This document shows positions 50,972 to 59,514 of a stretch of DNA of 64,000 nt, one piece after another. This DNA comes from JBAOHV01 sp964450685 (GTDB lineage: Bacteria; Actinomycetota; Acidimicrobiia; Acidimicrobiales; Microtrichaceae), in assembly GCA_964450685.1 (NCBI GenBank), contig CAYVDN010000005.1, positions 39,404 through 103,403 on the forward strand. The letters are read 5' to 3'. Within the stretch, counting starts at the first letter, position 1. Each line of letters begins with the position of its first letter. A program made the position numbers and the translations under genes. The notes under the pieces were generated by a model. The model was not told where the DNA came from and did no database searches. It worked only from the letters and a program-made list of their open reading frames with translations.

Positions 50972-51631
50972 CTACGACGCCTGGAAGTGCATCACGGTGT
51001 TGCCGAAGCGGACTTCGTCGCCCTCTCGCAGCTGGTGCTCCCCGACTCGAGCGTCGTTGACCTTGGTGCCGTTGGTCGAACCCAGATCCACCACGACGAA
51101 ACCGTCGCCGGACGGGCGGATCTCGGCGTGGCGGCGGCTGACGTTGGGGTCGGCCAGCACGACGGTGCAGTCGCTCGCCCGGCCGACGCTGACCACGTAC
51201 TCGCCCAGGGGGACCCTGTCCCCCGTCGGCAGCAGCAACGAACCGGGCGGCATGCCACCTTCGCCCTCGGCGAAGCGGGCGTCCAGCGCGAGCACTCCCC
51301 CACGCAGGGAGTCGTCGACCTCGACCTGCACGTCGACCGGTCCGACAAAGCCGTAATGCTCGTCGCGGGCATGCTCCCGAGCGGCATCGGCGAGCTCTCG
51401 ACGCAGGGTGCCGAGCAGATCGGCGAGCTGCTCGGCGTCCGCGGGTGAGATCCTGAACGTGAACGAGTTGGGAACGATCGTGCGGCCGTCCACGCCGACC
51501 GTTCGGTTGGCGTCCATCTCCCGCACCAGCTTGCGACCGAACTCGACCGGGCTCAACCCACTACGGAACAGCCGCGAGAACGTCCCCTCGACCGCACGCT
51601 CGAGTCGGCCCTCGAAGCCCTTGATGCCCAT
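50972..51631 (-). CDS. fhaA: FHA-domain protein FhaA with DUF3662
   Basis: A 219-residue protein: N-terminal DUF3662 domain starting MGIKGFEGRLERAVEGTF, as in all FhaA, then a FHA domain with SVGRASDCTVVL, SRRHAEIRPSG and DLGSTNGTKVND. Mycobacterial FhaA is over 500 residues because of a long disordered linker; here that linker is almost absent. ATG 51631 is preferred to GTG 51640 because TACTGT (minus strand, 51639-51644) seven bases upstream includes the GTG and is a good -10. It heads the operon of phosphatase, SEDS, PBP and kinase. Confidence 0.93.
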   Translation of the reverse strand: MGIKGFEGRLERAVEGTFSRLFRSGLSPVEFGRKLVREMDANRTVGVDGRTIVPNSFTFRISPADAEQLADLLGTLRRELADAAREHARDEHYGFVGPVDVQVEVDDSLRGGVLALDARFAEGEGGMPPGSLLLPTGDRVPLGEYVVSVGRASDCTVVLADPNVSRRHAEIRPSGDGFVVVDLGSTNGTKVNDARVGEHQLREGDEVRFGNTVMHFQAS

Positions 51632-51638
51632 CGGCACC

Positions 51639-51644
51639 ACAGTA
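51639..51644 (-). promoter_or_regulatory. promoter of the fhaA-fhaB-pstP-rodA-pbpA operon
   Basis: TACTGT is seven bases before the fhaA ATG on the minus strand. With GTGA overlaps joining most of the following genes, it is the likely promoter of the unit. Confidence 0.55.
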
Positions 51645-51718
51645 GTGACCCCGGGTGACGGTTCAGGGATCGCACTTGGGAACGTCGAGCGAACGGGGCT
51701 ACCATGCGCACTCCACTC

Positions 51719-51802
<84 letters not shown>

Positions 51803-51830
51803 CAAGTGTGATGTCGCGAGACATCCCGGA

Positions 51831-51855
51831 CGCCCGAACCCTCAGGGTTCGGGTG
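51831..51855 (+). terminator. intrinsic terminator after tRNA-Leu
   Basis: CCCGAACCC and GGGTTCGGG pair (nine bases, extended by one G-U and one C-G) around TCA, followed by TTCTGCGTTCTT. Confidence 0.75.
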
Positions 51856-51961
51856 TTCTGCGTTCTTGCCGATCCCGACATGCGATGTAGGCATGCGATT
51901 ACGGGACAGCAGCGCCGTGTAGGGTCTAGCCAACCCCCAATCCACCAGATGGAGTCAATCC

Positions 51962-52363
51962 GTGCTTCTCGCTGCTGAGACCAACTACCCGCTTCTGCAG
52001 GTCTTCCTGTCGATGCTCTACTTCTTCCTGTTCGTCCTGTGGATCTGGATCGCGATCATGGTCGTTGTCGACATCTTCCGCAGCGACGACATGGGCGGCT
52101 TCTCCAAGGCGCTGTGGTTCATCTTCGTGATCTTCCTTCCCTACCTGGGCGTGTTCATCTACCTGATCGCCCGCGGCGGCAAGATGCACGAGCGTCAGGC
52201 TGCCGACGCAGCAGCGCAGCAGAAGGCGTTCGACACATACGTCAGGGAGACCGCCGGCAGCGCGGATGTCGCCACCCAGCTCGAGAAGCTCGCCGACCTG
52301 CGCGACAAGGGCGTCATCTCCGCTCAGGAGTTCGATTCCCAGAAGGCCAAGCTGCTCGGCTGA
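51962..52363 (+). CDS. PLDc_N/SHOCT-domain membrane protein
   Basis: A 133-residue protein with two hydrophobic helices (LSMLYFFLFVLWIWIAIMVVVDIF and ALWFIFVIFLPYLGVFIYLIARGG), the PLDc_N pattern, and a C-terminal SHOCT motif (LEKLADLRDKGVISAQEFDSQKAKLL). Such small proteins are common in actinobacteria; function unknown. GTG 51962 is preceded by GGAG; TAGGGT at 51920-51925 would give a leader of about 30 bases. Confidence 0.82.
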   Translation: MLLAAETNYPLLQVFLSMLYFFLFVLWIWIAIMVVVDIFRSDDMGGFSKALWFIFVIFLPYLGVFIYLIARGGKMHERQAADAAAQQKAFDTYVRETAGSADVATQLEKLADLRDKGVISAQEFDSQKAKLLG

Positions 52364-52368
52364 GCCAC

Positions 52369-53196
52369 ATGTCGATCACACGGCGGCTCGTCCTCGCACT
52401 TGGCTCGTTCGTCCTACTCGGAGCGTTCATGAGTTCGTGCAGTGACGACGCCGAGGTCCTGTCCGGACCGGGAGCCAGCACCACCAGTGGTGCTGGCTCC
52501 TCCGCGTTCGACGGTCGAACCTTCCTCTCGACCGAGGTCGTCGGGCACTCGTTGGTCGACGGCACGAAGGTTCGGCTGAGCTTCGACGGACCCACCCTCT
52601 CCCGCAACTCCGGGTGCAACACGACCGGGTCCGGCTACACCATGACCGACGACCGACTGCGGGTGGTCGGCGAAGGGTTCAGCACGATGATGGGCTGTGA
52701 ACCGGACCTGGAAGCACAGGATCGGTGGCTCGAGGAGTTCCTGACCAGCGGTCCCAGCTACTCCGCGACCGGGGACGAGCTCCGTTTGATCAGCGGTGAC
52801 GTCACCGTCGTACTCACCGCCGACGACACCGACGCGGCTCCGCTGGTCGGAACCGCTTGGTCGCTCGAAACGATCACCGAGGACGGCACTGCCACGTCGG
52901 TACCGGCGGGCATCGAGGCCCCTACGATTTTCATCGGCGAGGACGCCATGGCCGAGATCTTCACCGGCTGCAACACCGGCGGGGCAGCAGTGGGAACGTC
53001 ACCGTCCTCAGGAGGCCAGGAGTCCCTGCACTTCGGTGCCCTGCGCACCACCAAGATGGCGTGTGACGAGGCGGCTATGGAGTTGGAGACGACGGTGCTG
53101 TCCGTACTGGACAGCGACCCGGCGTTCACGATCGAAGGCGACCTTCTAGAGCTGACCGGCGAGGACGGCGTCTCACTGATCTACCGCGCTGGCTGA
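52369..53196 (+). CDS. lipoprotein with two META (HslJ-like) domains
   Basis: A 275-residue lipoprotein: lipobox Cys in GAFMSSC, a Ser/Thr-rich linker, then two META domains, each with a strand-rich GTAWSLETI or GRTFLSTEV opening and a conserved GCNT motif (NSGCNTTGSGY, FTGCNTGGAA) followed by MxC (MMGCEPDL, KMACDEAA). HslJ-like META proteins are envelope proteins tied to novobiocin or heat tolerance in E. coli; the role here is unknown. It begins five bases after the preceding stop, so likely co-transcribed. Confidence 0.85.
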   Translation: MSITRRLVLALGSFVLLGAFMSSCSDDAEVLSGPGASTTSGAGSSAFDGRTFLSTEVVGHSLVDGTKVRLSFDGPTLSRNSGCNTTGSGYTMTDDRLRVVGEGFSTMMGCEPDLEAQDRWLEEFLTSGPSYSATGDELRLISGDVTVVLTADDTDAAPLVGTAWSLETITEDGTATSVPAGIEAPTIFIGEDAMAEIFTGCNTGGAAVGTSPSSGGQESLHFGALRTTKMACDEAAMELETTVLSVLDSDPAFTIEGDLLELTGEDGVSLIYRAG

Positions 53197-53238
53197 GTCG
53201 GGCCCAGCTGCAACGACTTCCCGGCGGATCTACCCGTT

Positions 53239-54174
53239 TCAGGCGCCACCCAGGAAGCTCCGCAACTCGTCTGCATCATCCGCCGCCTGTCGTCTACCCA
53301 TCGCGATCGCGTCCGGAACCGCGCTCGGATCCATGAGGCGGTCCGGATCGACAGCCTCCGGGGTGCGCACCAGCAACTCGGTGCCAGTGCCGCGCAGAGC
53401 ATCGAACTCGGCTTCGATGTCGCCAGGCGACACAGTCATCATCGGTTCCACGACATCGGATCCATCGGTCAAGCTGACGACCAATGCCCTCTTCGCACCA
53501 GCAAGCAGGTCGAGGTGGGTGCCGGATCCGCTGACTCCGCCGTCCATGCAACGGCGATCCGCTATCGGCTGGGGAGCGAACAAGCCGGGAACGGCGCTGC
53601 TCGCGGCGACCGCCCGGGGTAGCGGCACCCGGGCCTGGTTGGTGAGAACCAAGCGCTCGCCCGTGAAGGCGTCAACCGCGGTGATGTGAAGCGTCGAGGA
53701 CGGCCAGGAACGGGACCCCAGGATCAACCCGACGTTTCGCGCCATCGTCGCCGCGGACGGCGTCGAAGCGGCGAGCGCGGCGTGGCCGATGTCGCGGACG
53801 CGGTCAGTGTCAGCGTCGGGAGCGGTTGCGAAGAGGTCACGGGCCATCTCCTGGCTGGCCGACAGCTTGGACGCTGGTGCCAGCACCCCGATGAGCTTCG
53901 GGAGCTTCGCCAGCACCTTCAGCTCTGTGTGCAAGCGGGACAGGTTGCCGGCTTCGAGCACCGACGAGACCACCGACCCGGCCGACGTGCCCACGATCCT
54001 GTCGGCTCCTGCGATGTCGACACCCGCCGCTGCAAGCTCGAACAGATAGGCGACCTGCCAGGAAACGAACCAGATCCCGCCTCCGCCAAGAGATACGCCT
54101 GTGCCCAACCCCTCGCCGTAGCGGGCTGCGAAGTCGATCGGACGTGCGAGGTCGGTGGACTTTGCGGTGGCCAT
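53239..54174 (-). CDS. patatin-like phospholipase
   Basis: A 311-residue acyl hydrolase with a Ser-Asp dyad: oxyanion loop SLGGGGIWFVSW, nucleophile Ser64 in GTSAGS and Asp in MDGGVSGSG. No signal peptide; probably cytoplasmic or membrane-associated. TAGGGT (minus strand, 54181-54186) is exactly six bases before the ATG, a clean leaderless start. Confidence 0.88.
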   Translation of the reverse strand: MATAKSTDLARPIDFAARYGEGLGTGVSLGGGGIWFVSWQVAYLFELAAAGVDIAGADRIVGTSAGSVVSSVLEAGNLSRLHTELKVLAKLPKLIGVLAPASKLSASQEMARDLFATAPDADTDRVRDIGHAALAASTPSAATMARNVGLILGSRSWPSSTLHITAVDAFTGERLVLTNQARVPLPRAVAASSAVPGLFAPQPIADRRCMDGGVSGSGTHLDLLAGAKRALVVSLTDGSDVVEPMMTVSPGDIEAEFDALRGTGTELLVRTPEAVDPDRLMDPSAVPDAIAMGRRQAADDADELRSFLGGA

Positions 54175-54180
54175 TGCAGC

Positions 54181-54186
54181 ACCCTA
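54181..54186 (-). promoter_or_regulatory. -10 TAGGGT for leaderless patatin transcript
   Basis: TAGGGT on the minus strand followed by six bases and ATG 54174. Confidence 0.55.
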
Positions 54187-54203
54187 CCGAGTGCAGCTCT
54201 GGC

Positions 54204-54629
54204 TCACCCCGGCTGGGTGATGCGGCGCCCCGACAGCTCCTCGATCATGACTCTCACCCAGTGGTCGCGCAGATCCGGCCTGGACCACGGCTGCACCGGG
54301 AGTCGACGCAACCTCGCGATCTCATCTTCGTCTAGCACCTCGTCGGCGACACCCTTGGCCAGGACGCTCCAACCGGTGTGGGTCATCGTGTTCCAATGGT
54401 CGATCTCGAAACAGACCGGCCGTTGCATCATCGCCATCGACAGCTTCGAGCCACCACCGGTGCGAAACACGACGGAGCGACCGTCCATCGTGTAGTTGAC
54501 CGGCAGGATCACCGGACCACCCGCCTCGACGAACCCGACCCGCCCCACTCCCACCGACGCGAGAAGGGCACGGCAGTCCTCGGTTCCGAGGATCTCCAAA
54601 CCTGACCAGTCCAGATCGATCTCACCCAT
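54204..54629 (-). CDS. pyridoxamine-5'-phosphate-oxidase-fold protein
   Basis: A 141-residue split-barrel flavin- or F420-binding fold: EDCRALLASVGVGRVGFVEAGGPVILPVNYTMDGRSVVFRTGGG is the typical N-terminal half, followed by PVCFEIDHWNTMTHTGWSVLAKG. It pairs with a similar gene at 55376. In M. tuberculosis several such proteins (for instance Rv0080) belong to the DevR regulon, and a DevR-like gene is next door. ATG 54629 follows a GACTAT hexamer by seven bases; a longer in-frame start adds 17 residues. Confidence 0.83.
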   Translation of the reverse strand: MGEIDLDWSGLEILGTEDCRALLASVGVGRVGFVEAGGPVILPVNYTMDGRSVVFRTGGGSKLSMAMMQRPVCFEIDHWNTMTHTGWSVLAKGVADEVLDEDEIARLRRLPVQPWSRPDLRDHWVRVMIEELSGRRITQPG

Positions 54630-54682
54630 GTGGTTGATAGTCGCGCCCGACCGGCCCCGGTCGACAGAGCCGTTGGTCACCG

Positions 54683-55333
54683 TCAGTGCTCGTGACGCGA
54701 CCTCTCCGCGAGTCGCGCCGCGTAGACGGCTGCCTCGGTGCGGCGGCTCATGCCCATCTTCGCGAGCAGGTTCGATACGTAGTTCTTCACCGTCTTCTCT
54801 GCCAGGAACATCTCCTCGGCGATCTGACGATTGGTCCTACCTTCCGACAGCAGCCCGAGGATGCGCCGCTCCTGGGGTGTGAGACCCCTGAGCCGCTCGT
54901 CCTCCTCAGCTCCCTGACGCAGTCGCTCGCGGGCCCTTGCAACCAGTATCTCATCCAGGAGACGCTCGCCCGCTGCGACGCGGCGTACGGATGAGACGAT
55001 GTCCGCGCCCCTCACGTCCTTGAGCACGTAGCCACGGGCTCCTGCCACAACGGCGTCGAGCAGCGCCTCGTCGTCGGTGAACGAGGTGAGCATCAGACAG
55101 CCGAGCTCCGGGTTGGCGGAGGTCAACTCGCGGCACACCTCGACGCCCGATCCGTCCGGCAGGAGCACGTCGAGAACTGCGACGTCGGGTGAGCTCAGCG
55201 GTACTCGCTCCAGCGCCTGCTCGGCTGTTCCTGCCTCACCGACAACCTCGATGTCACCGGCCGACTCGAGCAGCTCACGTACGCCGCGCCGCACGATCTC
55301 ATGGTCGTCGAGGAGGAACACCCGGATCGTCAT
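54683..55333 (-). CDS. devR: DevR/DosR-like response regulator
   Basis: A 216-residue NarL-family regulator very close in pattern to mycobacterial DevR: VFLLDDHEIVRRGVRELLE, phosphoacceptor Asp55 in VAVLDVLLPDG, GARGYVLKDVRG, and the HTH LTPQERRILGLLSEGRTNRQIAEEMFLAEKTVKNYVSNLLAKMGM. The last run is almost a DevR fingerprint. In mycobacteria it turns on the hypoxia/NO dormancy genes. No sensor kinase of the DevS type is adjacent. The neighbours are two flavin-fold proteins, in keeping with a redox-stress role. Confidence 0.9.
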   Translation of the reverse strand: MTIRVFLLDDHEIVRRGVRELLESAGDIEVVGEAGTAEQALERVPLSSPDVAVLDVLLPDGSGVEVCRELTSANPELGCLMLTSFTDDEALLDAVVAGARGYVLKDVRGADIVSSVRRVAAGERLLDEILVARARERLRQGAEEDERLRGLTPQERRILGLLSEGRTNRQIAEEMFLAEKTVKNYVSNLLAKMGMSRRTEAAVYAARLAERSRHEH

Positions 55334-55375
55334 GGTCGACAGTCTCGCCGATCCGAGGAGTCTCCCGGCACCTCG

Positions 55376-55804
55376 TCAACCCCCTGCAACCATCTCCGCG
55401 ACGGCTGGGAACCGCTGACCCGCCACGACCTCCAGGTCGATCGCGAAGGCCTGAGCGGGTGACGAGCCGAACCAACTGGCGAGCACGAGATCGGCATCGA
55501 CCGGCAGTTCGGACTCGGTGGCCGGCCGAGCGAGACCCTGAGCGGTGACGGTCCAACCTCCGGAGTTGGTCGGATCGAAGTCGTCCACCTCGAACGCCAC
55601 GACGGCACCGGCCGTGGCGGCCTCCATCCGGGTCCCACGTCCGGTCCGCAGGAATATCCGCTCCTGCTCGATCACGTACCGCACGGGGAGCACATAGGGA
55701 AGGGAGCCCGCGGTGAGACCCAGCCGACCCAGCGACTTGCTGGCCAGCAGCGCCACGCATTCCTCGTGGGACAGCGGTTCCTGGCCCTGGTGGTCGGCGT
55801 ACAC
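55376..55804 (-). CDS. second pyridoxamine-5'-phosphate-oxidase-fold protein
   Basis: A 142-residue split-barrel protein: LSHEECVALLASKSLGRLGLTAGSLPYVLPVRYVIEQERIFLRTGRG and later VVAFEVDDFDPTNSGGWTVTAQG parallel the protein at 54204. GTG 55804 is chosen because it makes the length and N-terminus match that paralogue; the open frame extends to about 56041 but overlaps the upstream region of the divergent GGDEF-EAL gene and has no family similarity. It is 42 bases upstream of devR on the same strand. Confidence 0.75.
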   Translation of the reverse strand: MYADHQGQEPLSHEECVALLASKSLGRLGLTAGSLPYVLPVRYVIEQERIFLRTGRGTRMEAATAGAVVAFEVDDFDPTNSGGWTVTAQGLARPATESELPVDADLVLASWFGSSPAQAFAIDLEVVAGQRFPAVAEMVAGG

Positions 55805-56003
55805 CGCACCATCGTCGGGGCTCGCGTACCCGCCACGGCAGGGTCCAAGGTCACCTCGCTGCCCGGACCGCAGAACCGCCCGGTGCCGGCAGACCCGGAG
55901 TGCACGGCCCCGGAGTGGTTTCTCAGGTTGGGGTGAGCCCATGCCGATCCCCGTGTGGCTGTTGCACGACGAGATGTACCTGGCACAGGGGAAAGGAAGG
56001 CTC

Positions 56004-58475
56004 GTGACCGATCGGACACTGACCACACGCGCCATCCCCAACGCGCCAGATGCCCTTGTCGACGTCCAGGTCGTCGTTCTCGCGCCGCACCGCCCCGATC
56101 ACCTGTTGGTGACGAGGGCGCTCGACGGGCTGGACCTCGAGCACCGCACGGTGAACAACCCTGGCGAAGCAGCCGAATCGACCCGGTGCTCACCTGCTCC
56201 CGTCGTTGTGCTGCGTGGGTCGTCGGATCTGCTGATGGAAGTTCGCCGGCTCGCACCGCGAGCAGCGGTGGTGGCGGTGGCAGAGCAACGCGACCAGGAG
56301 CTGGAGCTCCTCGCTACCGGCGCGCTCGAGGTGGTCCCATCGGCCGAGCTCGGGCCGATACGGCTTGGTGCCGCCATCCAGAGGGCCCTCGCCCGCCACA
56401 ACAGCCGTCACGCGTCCCAGCGGGTGGCGAACGTCCCGGGTTCCGAAGCGCTGCTCCAGATGTTCGCCGAGAACAGCACCGAGGTGGCAATGGCAGTCGA
56501 CGGGTCGGACACGATCTGCTGGGTCAGCCCGAACAGCGCCCAGCTGCTGGGTGTCGAACCGGACGAGCTGATCGGTCGCCCAGCGCTGGACCTGGTGCAT
56601 CCCGACGACGTCGAGGAGCTCGTCCTCGGGTTGTTCGACCTCGTCGACGTGGGGTCGAGCATGGACATCGAGCTCCGTGCGATCGGCCCGGACGGTACCG
56701 AGCACTGGATCGAAGGCACGGTTCGTCGACTCGACGGCCGACCGCCAACCGGGTCGGTCTTCATCACCATGCGCGACACGACCGAGCGGCGCTCGCTAGT
56801 CATGGCAGCCCAGGAGGAACGCGACAGGCTGGTCGCCGCTCAGCGAGGAGCCGGACTCGGCAGCTTCGATCTGAACCTGGCCACACTGGAGATCACCTAT
56901 TCCGACGAGCTGTACCGGATCCTCGGGATTCCCGCCGGCTCGGCAGTAGACACCCGGACCTACGCGTCGCGTGTCCATCCGGACGACCTGCCATCGCTGG
57001 AGGAATCGGCCGACGAGGCTCTCGCAGGAGACCGCCACACCCACCACGTCCATCGGATCGTCCGACCGGACGGGGAACTCCGGTGGGTCGAGGTGCGCAA
57101 CTCGACTCCACCGAACGCGCCGAATCGACTCTGCGGGACCGTGCTCGACATCACGGAACGCCAGCGTGTCGCCCACCAGATGGACCACGACATGCGCCAC
57201 GACACCCTCACCGGGCTGCCGAACCGGGTGGAGGTGACCCGGCGGCTCGATGAGCTGATCGCAGCGCAGTCGAAGGGCGGCAACCCCGTCGCCGTCGCGT
57301 TCATCGACCTGGACCGCTTCAAGGTGATCAACGACGGCCTGGGACATGCCGTCGGCGACAAAGTGCTCCAGGAGGTCGCTCGAAGGCTCCGCGTCACCGC
57401 GTCCTACTCGAGCGTGATAGCCCGTTTCGGAGGTGACGAGTTCGTGCTCCTGGAGCCGGCATCCGGCGCGGTCGCCGATGTTCTCGACACCATTCGATCG
57501 ATCGTCGCCTCACTGGAGGCGCCGATCCACGTCGGCGCCCGCGAGTTCATGCTCACAGCCAGCGTCGGTGTTGCGGTCAGCTCACCGCTGGACGACTCCG
57601 ACAACCTCCTCCAAGCGGCCGACACCGCCATGCATGCAGCAAAGGAGCTCACCGGGACACGGGTGGTGCACTTCGACGACGAGCTCCACGCTCGCTCGAC
57701 GCGTGGACTGAGGATCGAGACTGACCTCCGCCGGGCACTCGAACGCCGCCAGTTCGAAGTCCACTACCAGCCGATAGTCCGTGTGCCGGACGGGCGTTGG
57801 ATCGGCTTCGAGAGCTTGCTGCGATGGCACCACCCCGAGCTCGGTCCGATCAGCCCGGAAGAGTTCATCCCGATCGCGGAGGCGACCGGCGTGATCGTCC
57901 CCGTCGGGCGCTGGGTGCTCGACCAGGCCCTCGCCCAGCTGCGCAGCTGGCAGTCGATCCCCGGCAACGAAGATCTGTGGACCGCCGTGAACCTCTCGGG
58001 GACACAGCTTGCCAACGAGAACATCCCCGCAGCCGTCAGCGGCGCGCTCGAGCGGTCCGGGGTTCGACCGTCATCGCTGCACCTCGAGATCACCGAGAGC
58101 GTCCTGATGGAGCGCATAGAAGGGTCACTCGAGACCCTCCACGAGCTCCGCCGCGCCGGTGTGCACCTGAGCGTCGATGACTTCGGAACAGGCTACTCGT
58201 CGCTGTCCTACCTGAAGCGTCTGCCGGTGCAGATCATCAAGGTCGACAGGACGTTCACGAGCGGGCTGGGGAGCGATCCGAACGACACCTCGATCGTGCG
58301 GGCGATCTCGCGCCTGGCCGAGGAGCTGGGCCTCAGCGTGCTGGCCGAGGGAGTCGAGACCCCAGAACAGCTGAGCGCTCTCGACGAGCTGGGCTGCCGC
58401 CAGGCGCAGGGCTATCTGTGGTCCCCCCCTGTACCCGCCGAGCAGATCACACGTCGTCTCACGTCGGGCAGCTGA
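56004..58475 (+). CDS. PAS-PAS-GGDEF-EAL cyclic-di-GMP protein
   Basis: An 823-residue cytoplasmic signalling protein. Residues about 15-135 resemble a receiver without the usual Asp cluster. Two PAS domains follow (about 150-260 and 275-395). The GGDEF domain keeps the active site FGGDEF and RxxD region; the EAL domain keeps ExLxR in FESLLRW, NLSGTQL, EITES, DDFGTGYSSLSYLKRLPVQIIKVD and the loop residues, so both cyclase and phosphodiesterase could work. GTG 56004 follows a strong AAGGAAGG. Adjacent to devR and possibly under redox or hypoxia control; the regulated process is unknown. Confidence 0.9.
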   Translation: MTDRTLTTRAIPNAPDALVDVQVVVLAPHRPDHLLVTRALDGLDLEHRTVNNPGEAAESTRCSPAPVVVLRGSSDLLMEVRRLAPRAAVVAVAEQRDQELELLATGALEVVPSAELGPIRLGAAIQRALARHNSRHASQRVANVPGSEALLQMFAENSTEVAMAVDGSDTICWVSPNSAQLLGVEPDELIGRPALDLVHPDDVEELVLGLFDLVDVGSSMDIELRAIGPDGTEHWIEGTVRRLDGRPPTGSVFITMRDTTERRSLVMAAQEERDRLVAAQRGAGLGSFDLNLATLEITYSDELYRILGIPAGSAVDTRTYASRVHPDDLPSLEESADEALAGDRHTHHVHRIVRPDGELRWVEVRNSTPPNAPNRLCGTVLDITERQRVAHQMDHDMRHDTLTGLPNRVEVTRRLDELIAAQSKGGNPVAVAFIDLDRFKVINDGLGHAVGDKVLQEVARRLRVTASYSSVIARFGGDEFVLLEPASGAVADVLDTIRSIVASLEAPIHVGAREFMLTASVGVAVSSPLDDSDNLLQAADTAMHAAKELTGTRVVHFDDELHARSTRGLRIETDLRRALERRQFEVHYQPIVRVPDGRWIGFESLLRWHHPELGPISPEEFIPIAEATGVIVPVGRWVLDQALAQLRSWQSIPGNEDLWTAVNLSGTQLANENIPAAVSGALERSGVRPSSLHLEITESVLMERIEGSLETLHELRRAGVHLSVDDFGTGYSSLSYLKRLPVQIIKVDRTFTSGLGSDPNDTSIVRAISRLAEELGLSVLAEGVETPEQLSALDELGCRQAQGYLWSPPVPAEQITRRLTSGS

Positions 58476-58506
58476 GCAGGCGCGACCCGCTGACAGCCCA
58501 CTGGTC

Positions 58507-59412
58507 TCAGCGCACGTGTGGGTCGGAGTGGTCCCAGTCGGCGAGAAGTGCGCGGATCGCTGTCAACAGGATCAGTGGTTGGTCGAGCATCGGATGGTGA
58601 CCAGCTTCGGGCAGTTCGAACACGGGTGTCACCCGACCGAGTCGTTCGAACATCGCGTCGCCTATGTCACGTGTCACCAGTCCGTGCTCGGACCGCAGCA
58701 GAGCGAGGCGACACCGGACGTCTGACAGGTAAGGCAGTGCGACGGACCGGACGCCACCGGCGAACTGGGCGAACACACCCCGGTCGAACTTCCAGCGATA
58801 GCCATCGGAGTCGTGACGCAACGAGCGTCGTCCGACGTGTGCCATCACGAAGTCGAGGTAGTTCTCCTGGGCGGGAACCGTCCGGAACCTCGCCAGCGCC
58901 TCCTGCTCGGTCGCGTAGATGCGCTCACGGCCGAACGCGTCACGAACGTGGAACGCGCCGACCTCCGGGTCGGGCTCGGTGACGGGTGAGTCGCAGACGA
59001 TGACACCGGCGAGGGACTCAGGGTGCAGTGCCGCTGTCGCGATCGTCACGAATCCACCCATGCTGTGGCCGATGAGCACAGGGGTGCCGATGATCCCGCC
59101 GGCGGTCGCGACGGCCAGCACCTCTTCGGTCCACTCCTCGAGCGAGTAGTGCTCACGGTGATCGCTGTCGCCGTGCCCGGACAAGTCGATCGCCAGTACC
59201 CGGAACTCGTCGGCGAACCTGGCTGCCACGTGGGTCCACCAGTGGGCGTTCGCTCCGCCACCGTGTACGAAGACCAGACCCCGGCGTCCCGGATCTCCCC
59301 AGGCGAGGTAGTGGATGCGGTGGCCGTTCACCTCCACGTACTCGTCGCCGAACGGCACCGCGAGAGCGTCGACGAACCAGTTGGGCGATCCGTCCATGGG
59401 CTTGATCGTCAT
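58507..59412 (-). CDS. alpha/beta hydrolase
   Basis: A 301-residue complete hydrolase: FVHGGGANAHWW oxyanion loop, AIDLSGHGDSDHRE, nucleophile Ser117 in GHSMGG, and a C-terminal His in EAGHHPMLDQP. Resembles haloalkane dehalogenase/epoxide hydrolase-fold enzymes, with no specific substrate. Minus-strand TATGGT (59419-59424) lies six bases before the ATG. Divergent from the AAA+ gene. Confidence 0.87.
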   Translation of the reverse strand: MTIKPMDGSPNWFVDALAVPFGDEYVEVNGHRIHYLAWGDPGRRGLVFVHGGGANAHWWTHVAARFADEFRVLAIDLSGHGDSDHREHYSLEEWTEEVLAVATAGGIIGTPVLIGHSMGGFVTIATAALHPESLAGVIVCDSPVTEPDPEVGAFHVRDAFGRERIYATEQEALARFRTVPAQENYLDFVMAHVGRRSLRHDSDGYRWKFDRGVFAQFAGGVRSVALPYLSDVRCRLALLRSEHGLVTRDIGDAMFERLGRVTPVFELPEAGHHPMLDQPLILLTAIRALLADWDHSDPHVR

Positions 59413-59418
59413 GGCTCG

Positions 59419-59424
59419 ACCATA
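59419..59424 (-). promoter_or_regulatory. -10 TATGGT for leaderless hydrolase transcript
   Basis: TATGGT on the minus strand, six bases before ATG 59412. Confidence 0.5.
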
Positions 59425-59514
59425 CCGATCCGCGGTCCCGATGGTGCTCTCGATGACGCCCACCTCCGCAACTCCAGGTTTCAGACCGCGCGCCGACGTG
59501 CCGATGACTCGCCC

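Noticed and set aside
48850..51060. Long plus-strand open frame antisense to pstP and fhaB
   Set aside because: Shadow of high-GC3 coding on the minus strand; no domain.
54630..54682. DevR box upstream of the flavin-fold gene
   Set aside because: No GGGAC...GTCCC type dyad is present in the gap.
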